DNA from: Cenococcum geophilum 1.58
Taxonomy: Eukaryota > Ascomycota > Dothideomycetes > Gloniales > Gloniaceae
Length of the DNA stretch: 64,000 nt
NCBI GenBank assembly: GCA_001692895.1
Contig: KV748177.1
Span: forward strand, 4,130,130-4,194,129
Direction of reading: 5' to 3'
Position numbers and translations under genes: made by a program. Shown here piece after piece: positions 46,301 to 58,061 of this stretch. The notes below the pieces were generated by a model. The model was not told the DNA's origin. It saw nothing but the letters and a program-made list of their open reading frames with translations, and searched no databases. Each line of letters opens with the position of its first letter. Position 1 is the stretch's first letter.

Positions 46301-48826
46301 GCATTGCTCAAGTATGGTGAGAGTGATGGAAAGACGATTGAGCCTGAAATGTACGTACCTGTCCTTCCAATGATTTTGGTCAACGGTGCGGATGGTATTG
46401 GAACTGGTTGGAGTTCCTCTATTCCGAATTATAATCCAGTCGACATTGTCGACAACCTGAAACGGCGGATGGTTGGAGGTTCCAAAGAAGATATGAAGCC
46501 AATGACTCCTTGGTTCCGAGGCTTCACCGGCGAGGTTGTCGATCTAGGTGGCGAGCGGGTCAAGTTCTCTGGTATTATTCAACAGACAGGCGACAACGAA
46601 GTTGAGGTCACCGAACTGCCCGTCCGACTATGGACCCAGGACTTCAAGGACAGACTAGAAGACATCATTAAGGCCGAGAAGGTCCCCTCTTTTATTAAGG
46701 ACTACACTGAATACAACACTCCTGACAAGGTCCGTTTCATTATCAAGATGGATGACAAGCACTTTAAGAATGCGACCGAGAAAGGTCTGGAAGAGACATT
46801 TAAACTGTCAAAGACTATGGCAACATCCAATTTGGTCGCTTTCGATGCTCAGGGTCGGATTCACAAGTACGCTACCGTGCTAGATATCATGGAGGAATTC
46901 TATCATATCCGTTTGAGATACTATGAGAAGCGCAAGGTAACTCGATTTCCTATTTGGACTTCTGAACACAAGACTAACCTACATCTAGCAATACCAACTC
47001 AGTGAGATGCAGAAAGACCTCGACAAGATGAGCAACCAGTCTCGTTTCATTCAAATGATTATTGACGGCAAACTTGTCATCTCCAAGAAAAAGAAATCGA
47101 CTCTTGTAGCTGAACTGCAGAATCTCAACTTCAAACCTTTCCCCAAAGTAGCAGATGCTCAAAAGGCTGGCGAACTTGAAGACGCTGCGGAAGACGAGGA
47201 GACTGAGAATGATGCCGAAGCCGGCGCGAATGATTATGACTATCTTCTTGGCGTAAGTTGCTTATACGTGTCTCTTGGGCCTAATTGACTGAAACTGACT
47301 ATTTGTAGATGGCCATCTGGTCCTTGACTCAAGAACGCGTCGAGAAACTTCTCAAGCAAATTGGTGATAAGGAAATGGAGATAGATGCTCTCATCCAACT
47401 CTCGCCAAAGGATCTCTGGACTCGTGATCTTGATGCGTTCATCCAAGAGTGGCATGACCAACTCGATGACGAAGCCAAGCAGGCCCGGAAGATCGCAAAT
47501 ATGGGACGTCGCGCCTCTGCCAAACTCCGTATCGGTGCAGGCGGACCCAAGTCAAAGAAGCGTAAAGCCGATGATAGCGACGCACCTAGCGACTCGGATT
47601 TCGGATCCAAGAAAACGAAGAAGGCGGTTACCAAGCCAAAGACGGGTGGCCTATTGAGTTATCTCAACAAAAACAACTCGCCTCCTCCCAAGTCTGCCAC
47701 TCAGGCACTGAAGGAAGGTGCGGCATCGAATTCAACAGCCGCAAAGCCGCCGGTAGATAATAGTGCCATGACAAAAGATGGCGCATCTGACGTCGTGCCA
47801 AAAGAGGATGTCAAGCCCCCTGCTCCATCTAAGAAACCTCGAGCTGCCACAACAAAGGCCAAGAAACCTTCTCCGGTGTCTATCCCTAGCGATGATGAGG
47901 ATGATGAGGATGATGTGTTTGCTGCTGCTGCAAAAGAGGCCAAGGAGACGAAACGTGCGGCCCCAGCCCGTCAAGCTCGGGCTGCAGCAAAGAAGGTTCC
48001 TAAATACGTCCTCTCGGATGATAGCGATGATGACAACGGGGATGATCTGTTGGGAGACGTTAGCACCATGGTGAAGGGAATTGGTGCTAATACCAACGGT
48101 ACAAGCAACAACCGTCCCCTCTTCTCTGAGTCTACGTCAGCGCGTCCTGGAAGCGGCCACCGGCCAAGCAGTGCCACCAGCCTTGCTGCTAAGATCCCTG
48201 CTCGACCTGCCGCCAGGCCTATTGTCGACATCTCCGACGATGAGACCGACTACACCAAGCTCATGCCCCAGCCGTCTCCCCAGAGGCCGGCACCACGGAA
48301 CGCCAACGACACTATGCTTGGATCGGACGATGACGATGCCTTCGGATTCGGCGTGCCAAAAGCAACCTCCTCCAAGGTGACCGCCAAAGCCGTCGCCAAG
48401 CCAGCCGCCAAACCTATTTCGAAGACAGCATCTAAAGCAGCCGCGAAACCTGCTCCAAAGTCGAAGGCTTCTGCGTCTGCCGTCGTTGCAAAAAAGGCGA
48501 CTCAGCTCTCGCCGGCTGCAAAGGCCTACGCCGCCAAGCTCAGCAAGGTTAAGTCAGGCACGAAATCCGCACCAAAGAAGGCTGCCGACTCTGATGAGGA
48601 TATGGATGATGAGGATATGGATGACGAGGAGGATGTCAGTGCCCTGGCTAACGATATCCTGAGCGATGAAGAGGATGAGACCATGGCTGAACCTGAGCCT
48701 GCGCCGAGAGCCGCGGCCCGACCCGGCCGACGTGCAGCGACTGCTAAGCCGAAGTACCAAGTTCCCAGTGATGACGAGAGCGAAGACGATGTCAGCGAGG
48801 CTAGTTTCGATGATGACAGTGACTAA
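43364..48826 (+). CDS. TOP2: DNA topoisomerase II
   Basis: Five exons: 43364-43840, 43896-44183, 44234-46936, 46989-47252 and 47309-48826. All are in frame and give 1,749 residues. The basic N-terminal extension (KPVKPVKAVKAVK) is followed by the GHKL ATPase with EILVNAADN and the P-loop GRNGYGAKLCN. The TOPRIM domain has EGDSA and DQDHDGSH. The winged-helix cleavage domain has the catalytic tyrosine in ASPRYTYTRL. The C-terminal tail is long, Lys/Ala-rich and acidic, ending EDDVSEASFDDDSD. It passes DNA duplexes through double-strand breaks in the nucleus and is essential for chromosome segregation. Introns are 50-56 bp. A Tc1/mariner copy ends 214 bp upstream, so the promoter must lie in those 214 bp or act through the element. 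Confidence 0.97.
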
Positions 48827-51800
48827 AGAAGTGCGTTGGGTTGGGCTGGTTGGGACGGAAATGGCGTTTGATACCTAGGGGTGGAGATGGGTATTACGAT
48901 CTGTTCATGACTTCTCTTTTCCTTGATTCACTGATGGTGATAATCTTCTACTGTTGTGTATTATTTGGAATGGGCTGGAGCGGGGCACATTTCTTCTGCG
49001 TTTTCTACTCTTTCTACAGACTTCCGCTGTCTCAGATCAGATATCCAGAATACTGGCTTGCTTCTATTTTGATATTGCCGCTCCCTCCCTTTCCCAGGTG
49101 AATGGTATTGTGAAGCTACCCAATCAACTGCGCTTCATGGAAAATACCTACTGCTTGCTCGCGATTTGTCAAGACGGCCTGCCCTGCACGGGAGCAAAGC
49201 GAGAGCGATTGATTAAGCATGCACGGATCCGCGATCTGGCTTGAAGCAACCTCCCCTTACTTCAGATACGTATTGTACGCCCTTTTCTGCAAGTTACATC
49301 CAGGTCCTCGTATTCACACTGCTTAAAGAATCCCGCCCGCCGAATGTCACGATAGCAGCGTCCTCAACTCAAGTCGGTAGAGCAACGCAAAGTGTCGAGC
49401 TTCGACAATCTAAAACCCCTAACGTGACATAACACTCTACACAGAGCAACCAAACCACGGCCGAACCAAAAGAAAAACCCCACCCAGTCAAACGTCTACG
49501 CAGAAAGCTTGACGGCCCAACGGCACACGTCCCATTTCCACCATTCGCCGCGAGCGCGTACCTCCCTGCTCACTTTTTTCCCCTTCTTCCTGCAGCTACC
49601 CGCCGATTTGCGAAACTAGGGCCGCTAGGGTGCGCCGAAAATTCCAAATCGTAGCACTGTGGCTTTGGGCCAGCAAAGGCCCGTCTCTGCGGCCCTTGTC
49701 TCCAGATCTTGACAGCTGCGTCGCACGCAGGCTCGAGGGCGCCACTGTTGCGGCTTTTTGTGTCGCGGGGGGACACACGGCAGGTGTGGGGGAGAGGCCG
49801 GCGGGAGGGGATGGGAAGGGAAGGGGAGCGACGCTGTGGGACTGAGGCTGTGGACGCCGCTAGGATCTGGGCCGGGATGCTAAGTGTGATCGGGATACGC
49901 TGAGAGTACGGATTGCGCGGTGGGTCTTTCAGGGACGGCGTGAACTGCGAGGATCGTCAGCGCTGGTGGCGGGGAGATTGGGGGAGGATGGCCTGACCTG
50001 GCCTGGCTTGGCCTGGCTTGTGGAGGTGGGGGAGAGCCTTGTTGCACCGACTCACCCTGCCGCATCGTGGTCGTCCACGCTGCTCGTGCCACCGCGGCGT
50101 CAAGCTATTGAGTTGCTAGTAATAAATTACTAGCAATGCCGCACCTCGTCCCGTCCCGTTGAAGAGCACAAGGCTAGAGGCCAATTTCGACCTCGCAGCT
50201 TGTTTCTGCGCGATACGAATGGGAGCAGAGCAAGGAAACGTACGATCTGTATTGATACCGCCAGAACAGAGCGGGCGGCAAGGAGATGATAACCGCCCCC
50301 TTTAGGCATTGGAGAACCTTGGTTCGGCTGGTCTTCAGATTGTAGCAGATGGGTTTCACGGAACGGAGCTGGTGGCAGGTCTCTCTCGAGGGTCGGAGGA
50401 AATGTACTCTACTGATAGTGTTTAAGACGAAACAATGACTTAGGGGATACGAATGATCTTATCGATTGTGTTCATATTTCGTTGCGGACAACCGATCCTA
50501 ACAACCGACTAGAGTGTACAGAATACTTTGTGAAAATACTTTGTGAAACTACTGTATTCCAACTAGAAATTTTTAACTTGCAAACGAGCAAGAGATGAAC
50601 GGTTGAAATACGACTCACCGGCGATCCCTATATAAAGGCAACCAACGAACTACCAACTAATTGTGCTATGGTCCACGGTTTCATCACTTATGAAGAGTAA
50701 TCGGATTCCAGTATTCTGGTTTTGTGATGTAGACGAGGATGTGGCACGTCTTTACAAGAAACAACAGATGGATTCGTCGAATGCCACACTCCGGAGCGAT
50801 GGCGAACACTGTCTCGCCAAGTTAGCACCTAGTATGGCATACTATGCCAGTTAGAGCAACCTAAATGTTACACAAGCAGGCTTTGAGGTCATCAAAGTAT
50901 AGACGTGTATGTAGCCGAAATCGGTGATATTTGCATAGTCAGACTGCAAGCCAGAGTCGTCACTTCTGGACCATTCACGGTTGTTCCATTAACGCCTGCT
51001 GATAAACGGACAAGTGTCAAGGAAGCAACGCATCATTCACTGCTATGCATCATGGTGCATGTCTTGTTGGGTTTCTAGAAGGGCTCTAGAAGCACCTCCA
51101 TTCCAGGTACGGGTCACGGGTTAGAGCATCGAGCGCTCCAGAATCCTGCCTCCTGCTTTGAGCGGTCAATATAAGACGCAATCACCGCCTTGCCGACAAC
51201 ACGAAGACAAGCGGCGGTGAAGAAACAGGTACTGCGCTTGAAACTCTTTCTTTGTTCTTAAAGTCTGGTAAGGCACGGCCCAGCTTATGAGGCAAAGGAC
51301 CAGCAGACAACGCACCGCAATCGAGTGATAGTCACTACGTACCTTTCTCCGCCTTAACCAGCGCAAGCCACGCGTACTCCAGCACCAGCACCACAATTCC
51401 AATTTGTGTGATGTGGCTGCGTATACAACCTTCTAAATAGAGGCGGGTGATCAAGCCACCTTGCTTGGAGATCAACTCCCTCGAGTCCCCCTGCCAACCA
51501 AAAGGGTGTATATCGACCTCACTGAGTGCCTCAAACTCAACCACTTTCCGCGCCGCGACTTGATCTCTACGTATCTTGCCGAAGATGCCACCCAAAACTA
51601 GCAAGGCAACCCACGTTTGCGGCGCGACTGGCTATGTACGTGTGCTGTTCCGGCGGGAGGCTGCAGCACAACACCCCTACCGATTGGCTAGTATGAACCA
51701 CCATTCTCTGGAAGCTAGCCATGCTAGAGTCTTTTCATTTAGATTGCCACAGCCCATATTTCCCGAGGAGGGAACTGTAATCTGGGGGAAGGCCGAGTAG

Positions 51801-53269
51801 ATTCGTGTACGGAAACGACGGGGAGAGATAGAGAACAAGCCCACCACACCCGCAAAAGCAACTGTCAGGTAGTTGCTCTTCCTGACGCTAGAATCTCCCG
51901 AAAAGCTGGGGAAAGCTAGGGCAGGCTGGACTAAGGCCTGTCAAACTAGGGCGATTGCGTGGTTGGGTTTCCACGCGAATGTGGTGGGTACCTGGCAGCC
52001 TCCGTCATGCTGAAAGCTCGCACGTACATCGCATGATTTGTTCTATGGATCTAGTTTTTAAGAAAGTGTCTCGGGACAAGGACGGCGGGAGATAACCTGG
52101 ATAGATGCAGGGTTTGAGCGGAAGCGGTGGTCGATGCAGCGAAACGGCTGCCCTCGATCCTATTTTCCTGCTCCCGTCGTCGTAGGTTAGGAATTACCTT
52201 AGGTTGCTTCTTCGAACCGAACTAGGCTTTTGTTCTTTTTGAGCTCTTCACTAAGCACTTACGTGAGTGCTAAATATTTTTCATATGAGCCATTCCTTGC
52301 AGGTTTCGTTGGGATATTAAACAATCGTTTACAACATGCTTCTCGGGTAGGCGTAGTAACGAACGCTTTGAAGAACAAGAGAGATACCGGGCATTGGATT
52401 CGCGTGTGAATAACGCAGTCAAGGCTTTGCTGGACTGTGACCTAACCTCGGTGATCATTCATCAAAGTACGCTTCTCCGGAAATTGTCAGCATTGCTAGT
52501 ATCCTGGACAGAAGCTTGTCGATTCACTAGCAAGACGGTTAGTTCTCCTCAATCTGGCCGTGCCAGCAAGCCAGTCGGCTGGCTTAATGACTGTGCAGAC
52601 TGGCCTATCAATTCTCCAGCTGTTATCTTCTCTGCGAACAATACCCAACTCGGACACCTGTTAGAGCTCCAAGCGAACAAGACTGACATCGCCGACAAAC
52701 GAGGTTATTCTTTCAGCAGATAGAAACGGATCGGCGGCATACACCGCACACAAGCGTCTAACCAAAATCTGCGGCTAGCATCTGCAACTAAGGAGTCTCC
52801 CGTTCTGATATCTGGGATAAAGAAGGTTCGACCCGTCGGACAGGCTTTCATGCACAGCGATGCAGCTAAATGGGTTATATAGTGCTTTCCCTTAGAACCA
52901 CTGTGTCTTTCGAAACGCGATACTTTTGGCGACTAGTATAAGTCGAGCACCTCCTCCTCGTGAGCCTTTTCTGCAAACGCTTCGTCGTTAGCCTCTGTTC
53001 TCTAACAGCACTGCCCTCCACCAAACTTGCTGGCCAAACTTTACCTCTGGTGACACAACTACCTAGTCTTGCTTCTCGCCCCAGCCTTGCTCCAAGGGCA
53101 TCCTCCTTTGTACTCTTGATAAGCATCAACTTACATCATATCGAATATCCGTCAGCGGTTTTGGCCACAACGATACACAGGAACGACTATGAAGATTCAA
53201 TCTCTATTGAATCCACTTTGCGGTGACCATCACGAATACCGCAGCCCCGCAAGCCCAATCAAAATCAAT
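48827..53269. other. 4.4 kb stretch with no convincing gene
   Basis: Only scattered short open stretches. A perfect hairpin (TTGCTAGTAA, 4-base loop) sits at 50113-50136. A good core promoter word, CTATATAAAGG, lies near 50628-50638, followed by a 63-codon frame at 50663-50854 of unknown nature. MPPKTSKATHVCGATGYV at 51585, followed by a GTACGTG donor, resembles the first exon of an NAD-dependent epimerase-type Rossmann protein (VTGATGYI), but no second exon follows. A 109-codon frame at 52394-52723 has no recognisable motif. The block looks like gene-poor spacer with remnants. Confidence 0.45.
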
Positions 53270-54631
53270 ATGCCTCGTTCCCCTGCGACATACACATCGG
53301 CGCCGAAGCGTCAAAAGGTACCGAAGGATGCGCCCATCTTTACTGAAGGATCAAAATTTAAGGGCAAGATAAACTATCCTCCGCACGAGGCTGGAGATGA
53401 CCTGGAGCTTGTAGCGCAACATCGAAGATTCCAAATATATCCCATGGGAGAAATTGGGAAGTACTGTCGCCATATCCCCTATAACAGTGAGAAAAAGGAC
53501 TTCATGGCAAAGACTGGAAGGGAAAGCTTTGAAGGTGCCTAGACTCACCGCATAGTCTCACCATCCAGTGCTGATGCCTCCTATAGTCTTCCAATACACG
53601 TTCAAGGTCCCCGGCGATGAGCGTGAATATACTGTCCTCTGGGATTATAACATTGGACTCGTTCGCATTACGCCATTCTTCAAATGCTGCAAGTATTCTA
53701 AGGTTGTCCATCTTCCTTTTATCGACACAAAGATACTGGAACTAACATATACAGACAACGCCGGCGAAAGTGTTGAACATAAACCCAGGCCTTCGAGACA
53801 TTAGTCATAGTATCACTGGAGGGGCACTGACTGCCCAAGGTTCGTCATAACATCCGATGGCAGGTGTAAATATTCACTGACAAAAGCAAAGGGTACTGGA
53901 TGCCTTTCGAAGCAGCAAAAGCTGTAACAGCAACATTCTGCTACAACATTCGCCACGCGCTAACTCCTGTGTTCGGGAATGATTTTCTTTTTATTTGCAC
54001 TTCGCCCAAGGATCTGAATTTCGCAAAGTTCTTAATCGACCAAGATATCATCTATAGGTGTACGGTGCAGTCTGAACGATGGCGACTAGAGAGCGAAGAT
54101 AGACGGACACCAGCAGGACAACGTTCAGTAACTGTCAGCACACCGAGATCTCAATTCGCATACGCACCTTGGACAATCAAGAGTTTAAAAAAGCGTCAAT
54201 CAAAGGGCACCGACGTCGAGAGCGGCTATGGAACTGATACGGACCAAAGCGGCAAGTATCTGTTCTCCCCGCAGGTGTCGCCAACAACTCAGGTATGGAC
54301 ATCTATAAATCGGCCTCGCTCGCCGAGGGACCTAGGGACGCTACCAGTTATTATTTCACCTAAGCCGTGGCTTTCGTCAGTCCCAAGCTCTTACGAAGAG
54401 GATCCGCCAAGGTCGAAGAGAGGCTTGTCAGATCTAAATGAGGAATCGGGCGGTGGTTCAAGACGTCCTGTACAATCCATCGAGGGGCCATCTAAGCTGG
54501 AACACGAGTTATCATTGAGTATGAGCACGAGGGAAATGAAGGCGGCGAGGCTTATGCTCCAACTCAGCATGGCTGATGCTGCACTACAGAAGGATCGCCC
54601 GGCTAAGAGAAATCGACGTGCTTCAAATTAG
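53270..54631 (+). CDS. APSES-type DNA-binding transcription factor
   Basis: Four exons: 53270-53534, 53587-53702, 53755-53839 and 53892-54631, giving 401 residues in frame. The first 200 residues form an APSES/KilA-N-like domain: [22 protein letters not shown], then [58 protein letters not shown] (the conserved pattern for the recognition helix and following wing), and [14 protein letters not shown]. The rest is disordered and charged, ending with a basic [10 protein letters not shown] that may be a nuclear signal. The layout resembles the Xbp1-like branch rather than StuA or Swi4/Mbp1, because no ankyrin repeats follow. The first intron has a weak GTGCCT donor but is required to join the domain. 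Confidence 0.82.
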
Positions 54632-54992
54632 TCGCATTAGTTAAGCAGGGAAGGGATGATGTCAAGCTTCTAGCGTGCATGCTGGATTTTTGACTTCACC
54701 CTATGGTAGGATTCTGATTTTGACTTTTGTTTCGGGTTTTTGGGGTTCTGGCATTCTGGCATTCTGGTACTCCTGCTTTGGAACATGATGGTGGCATTAC
54801 GATGATACGATATTTCTAGTCCTCGAGAGATTGTTTTTATATGCCCTTGGCTCGGCTTGTTAATCCACGATCAATTTAAGGTTATCTGTAAACCTCACTG
54901 GAAGCCTATAGAGAAGACGCAATGATTTGCGCTAGAGCCTCCATCACGCCACATTTCTCGACTCAAGATACTAATATCCTTCCTGGGCCAAG
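54632..54992. other. Convergent 3' spacer
   Basis: Lies between the APSES factor and the GST. Contains short repeats of GGCATTCT near 54750. No gene seen. Confidence 0.35.
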
Positions 54993-55829
54993 TTACTTAG
55001 GTTGGGCTTTCAACTTTGCAAGGCGAGCTTCGGTCTTTGACAAGACGGTCTCCTCATCCCAAATATACGTAACGCTGTCATGTGCTATAGTCGCCGCTGC
55101 CCACTTCGAAAAGTTTGGCAGGCTATCTAGGCCGTTTTGGATCGATTTAGGCAAAAAGCGACCGTTTTTCGAATACGCATATATGCGTAGAATGAATGGT
55201 GCAACGAGGGCCTAAGAGCAATGTTAATTGGATGCGTGACAAGACAGCTTAGATTTAGACGTACCTCAGCAAAGGTGAGGGTCTTACTACCGCCGAAGTA
55301 AGGGTCAGCATCCTTCAACAGCGGCTCAATCTCCTTCTCCACGACGGCTATGAACTCTCTTGCGAGAGTCTCCTTTTCTTCTTCAGTATCCTTGCGCAGA
55401 ATATTGAACCAGTAAGATCCAGCTTTGGTGAACCAAGTGTCCACGAAGAAGTTGATGCGGGCCCGAGTGAGGGCTGCGGTGGGGCCGTCGTTGGAGGCTG
55501 GGAGAAGATGGGAAGGGTGAGTATCGGCGAGGAATTGGCTCACAATGGCCGACTCAGTGACGATTTCATCGTTGACAATGCCATTGGAGTATTTGATAGA
55601 TGGAACCAGACCACGCTGCCGCTCCGTAAGCTTAGAACTAGTTACGTGACTTGAGGTGACTCACGGGGTTGACTTCCAAATACCATGGTTCGCGGGGCTT
55701 TTCAAGGTCAATGATAACCTCCTCATAGGGTAACCCCAGCTCCTTCAGCGTGATATGAGCTCTGTGAGCCCACGGGCAGCCGTGATTGGTGTAAAAAGTG
55801 ATCTTAGGAGCAGTTCCGTTGGTGGTCAT
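54993..55829 (-). CDS. Glutathione S-transferase
   Basis: Three exons: 55829-55665, 55615-55265 and 55211-54993, giving 244 residues in frame. The N-terminal thioredoxin fold has ITFYTNHGCPWAHRAHITLKE, whose CPWAHR motif is typical of omega-like and fungal URE2/GTO-related classes with a catalytic cysteine. RGLVPSIKYSNGIVNDEIVTESAIV gives the glutathione-binding VPS and ES residues. The all-helical C-terminal domain contains FVDTWFTKAGSYWF and TFAEVALVAPFILRI, the latter joined across the second intron. Role: cytosolic conjugation or reduction of electrophiles. It lies beside an oxidoreductase fusion and a Zn2Cys6 regulator, so a shared detoxification or secondary-metabolite role is possible. 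Confidence 0.9.
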
Positions 55830-56250
55830 GGTCGCAGGAGCTTGTGGCTTGTGGGTTAACGTTGGTGCACGAGTCAGCTTTCTCGAGGCCAGTGCTTAAA
55901 TTGAGTCGGGGAGAGTACGGAAAGTCAGCTCTTCAGTAGAGCCCTTGATTATATGCAGTTTTTCTCTTGGAATGGCGTTTATCAAATAGCTATATTCTTC
56001 TCACGCTCTGATGATGCCATCTCGTTCGATTTCTAAGCATCATCATCCTACGAAGCCACATCCTCGCGCAATACATCACGCAATACGCCGAGCCGAAGCA
56101 CTTCAACTTTGATCCGTAAATATTGGGCCGGAAAATAGTTGGATGCCTCGCTTCACTGAACATATCTGTGAGCCCTTTGGCTGAAAAGGAATATATCTTT
56201 CTATTAAGATTAATAGGCAGATTATGGAACAAGACGTCTGCAATTTGTCT
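55830..56250. other. Spacer between GST and the fusion oxidoreductase
   Basis: 420 bp; upstream of the GST and downstream of the fusion gene, both on the minus strand. No gene seen; presumed GST promoter. Confidence 0.35.
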
Positions 56251-57594
56251 CTAAAGTTTTACCACCACTTTGCCCTGAACCGTCCCTGCTAGTATCATCC
56301 TCAACCCTTGCTCAGCCTCCTCCAAAGGAAACACAACTGGTATGTGTGGCTCGATTTTGTGCTCGGCCACGAATGCCACCATCTTTTCAAACTCCTCTCG
56401 ATTACCGGCATACACTCCGCGGATGTTGATCTGCTCTGCGAATACTTTAAGCAAATCCATTTCGACTTTGCCTCCACTGTGACGTCCGCATGTCACAATG
56501 GTGCCGCCAGTACCAATCGAGTCAATCGAGTGGCTCCATGTCTGCGCTCCGCTCATATCGAAGACTGCCGCAACCTTCTCTGGGAGCTTCTCTCCGGCCT
56601 CAAACGTTTGGTGCGCTCCGAGCTTTCTAGCTAACGCCCTCTTTTCTTCTGTCCTACCGGTACACCACACGGTCATGCCGGCTGCTCTACCTAACTGGAT
56701 TAGAGCTACGGCTACTCCTCCTGTTGAACCCTGAACTAGCATCTTCTGGCCTTTCTTCAGACCAGAGCGCCCAAACAGCATGCGGTATGCTGTCAAATAA
56801 GCAATTCCAAGGACGGAAGCCGTCAGCATGGAAAGCTCCTTCGGTTTCTTGATAATATTTTCCTCGGGAACGACCACATATTCTGCCAGCGCTCCTTGAG
56901 TGAGCTCCCCGAGGACATGCCGCTTAGGATCCATCGTCACGTCGCCCTTAAAGTCACGGTCGCCCATGACAGGGAATATGATGACTTCTGTACCATCTTC
57001 CAGAAATCCAACCCCCTCATTCCCCAGAGTCAAAGGAAAGGTAAGCTTGTGCATCCCAAGTCCCTTGAGCGTGAATATATCGTGGTAGTTCAGCCCAACT
57101 GCGGCGACCTTGACTTTGACCCATCCCTTTGGGACTTCCGGTACTCTGCGAACATCGTTACGGACCGATGCCAGAGGGTTCTCCAGATTACCTCTACTGG
57201 CCCACACAGCCCGCATAGTGGGCTCATCAGGAGCAATATCATTGATTCGGAGGTGACGGATATTGTCGCCCTGGAGAGTGAAATAGAAATACAATGTGAA
57301 TGGCTCTGTAATGCCGTAGTCTGCCTCGAATTGGCCGTCCATCACAACGCGAATCCATGTCTCCTCTCTCACAGTCTTTGTCTCTTTTACACTTATCGTA
57401 GCCTTGTGATTTACCAACGCCTCCTGGCACCATTCTTGAATGGAAGGTCGGCCATGATAGGCCTTAGCCTCATCGACGAGGATAGCATTCTCACCAAACG
57501 TCGAAGCTAAACCAACACTGTCGAGGTCGTGAATAGCTTGAATAAGGCGTGCCACTGGCAGGGGAAGATTCTGAGAAGAATACTCAGTACTCAT
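56251..57594 (-). CDS. SnoaL-like domain fused to a zinc-free MDR oxidoreductase
   Basis: A single open frame of 447 residues. Residues about 8-125 form a SnoaL/NTF2-like cone (LIQAIHDLDSVGLASTFGENAILVDE..., AYHGRPSIQEWCQEAL). From about 155 a medium-chain dehydrogenase/reductase begins: KVAAVGLNYHDIFTLKG, GNEGVGF, GALAEYVVVPEE, cofactor fold GSTGGVAVALIQLGRAAG, then FDMSGAQTWSHSID and RGVYAGNREEFEKMVAF. The GHE zinc-ligand motif is replaced by GNE and no structural cysteine set is visible, so it belongs with the zinc-free quinone-reductase-like MDRs that reduce enones or quinones using NADPH. The SnoaL part could bind or isomerise a small substrate. It is divergent from the Zn2Cys6 gene, 467 bp away. 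No frameshift joins the two parts; the fusion is real in this sequence. Confidence 0.85.
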   Translation of the reverse strand: MSTEYSSQNLPLPVARLIQAIHDLDSVGLASTFGENAILVDEAKAYHGRPSIQEWCQEALVNHKATISVKETKTVREETWIRVVMDGQFEADYGITEPFTLYFYFTLQGDNIRHLRINDIAPDEPTMRAVWASRGNLENPLASVRNDVRRVPEVPKGWVKVKVAAVGLNYHDIFTLKGLGMHKLTFPLTLGNEGVGFLEDGTEVIIFPVMGDRDFKGDVTMDPKRHVLGELTQGALAEYVVVPEENIIKKPKELSMLTASVLGIAYLTAYRMLFGRSGLKKGQKMLVQGSTGGVAVALIQLGRAAGMTVWCTGRTEEKRALARKLGAHQTFEAGEKLPEKVAAVFDMSGAQTWSHSIDSIGTGGTIVTCGRHSGGKVEMDLLKVFAEQINIRGVYAGNREEFEKMVAFVAEHKIEPHIPVVFPLEEAEQGLRMILAGTVQGKVVVKL

Positions 57595-57853
57595 GGTGGT
57601 CTAATGGATGAGATAATGGATGATAGTTTGATGGAATGTAATTGTTCTAATTGTTAATCATGCAGAGAATCCGTTTTCACGTCTTCATATATATATACAC
57701 TTTGCACACATATAGACAATATGATTACTTTTGACTCACTTCGCCTCCTTGCTCGTACTGGTGGAATATGGCGTTCAGATGGCTCCACTGCCCCGCGAGT
57801 TAGGCGGATTTCCACGGCCCTACAACTGAAGGTTTCCAATGCGTTTCGCAGTG

Positions 57854-57908
57854 CGGAGCGCCGTGCGGTACGTTTGGGCGGGGACGCCGTTGGCGTTGCG
57901 GAGTTCCG
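57854..57908. promoter_or_regulatory. Two CGG-N4-CCG palindromes in a divergent promoter
   Basis: CGGAGCGCCG at 57854-57863 and CGGAGTTCCG at 57899-57908, both of the form CGGAG-NN-CCG, lie between the SnoaL-MDR gene and the Zn2Cys6 regulator. Inverted CGG half-sites are the classic target of dimeric Zn2Cys6 proteins, so these are candidate sites for the adjacent regulator. Binding is inferred. Confidence 0.5.
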
Positions 57909-58061
57909 ATTTATAGCCAATCAAAGTGGAGGGTATTGCGGTACGGAGTGGCAAGGGGACCATAGACGACAGCAGATCGCCGCAGATTGCTGACCAACTA
58001 CTAAGCAGTTTCTTGAGCTCCATCATGCCTCGAGCAACAATCTCTCACTACGCCCTCTGTA

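Noticed and set aside
49366-49440. A possible tRNA gene (AGTCGGTAGAGC followed by GCTTCGACAATC)
   Set aside because: The A-box-like and B-box-like words are too close and no acceptor stem or anticodon arm can be drawn.
51166-51604. Two adjoining minus-strand frames (78 and 89 codons) with a GTACGT donor between them
   Set aside because: No recognisable domain and the proposed join does not extend a coherent protein; kept only as part of the gene-poor block.
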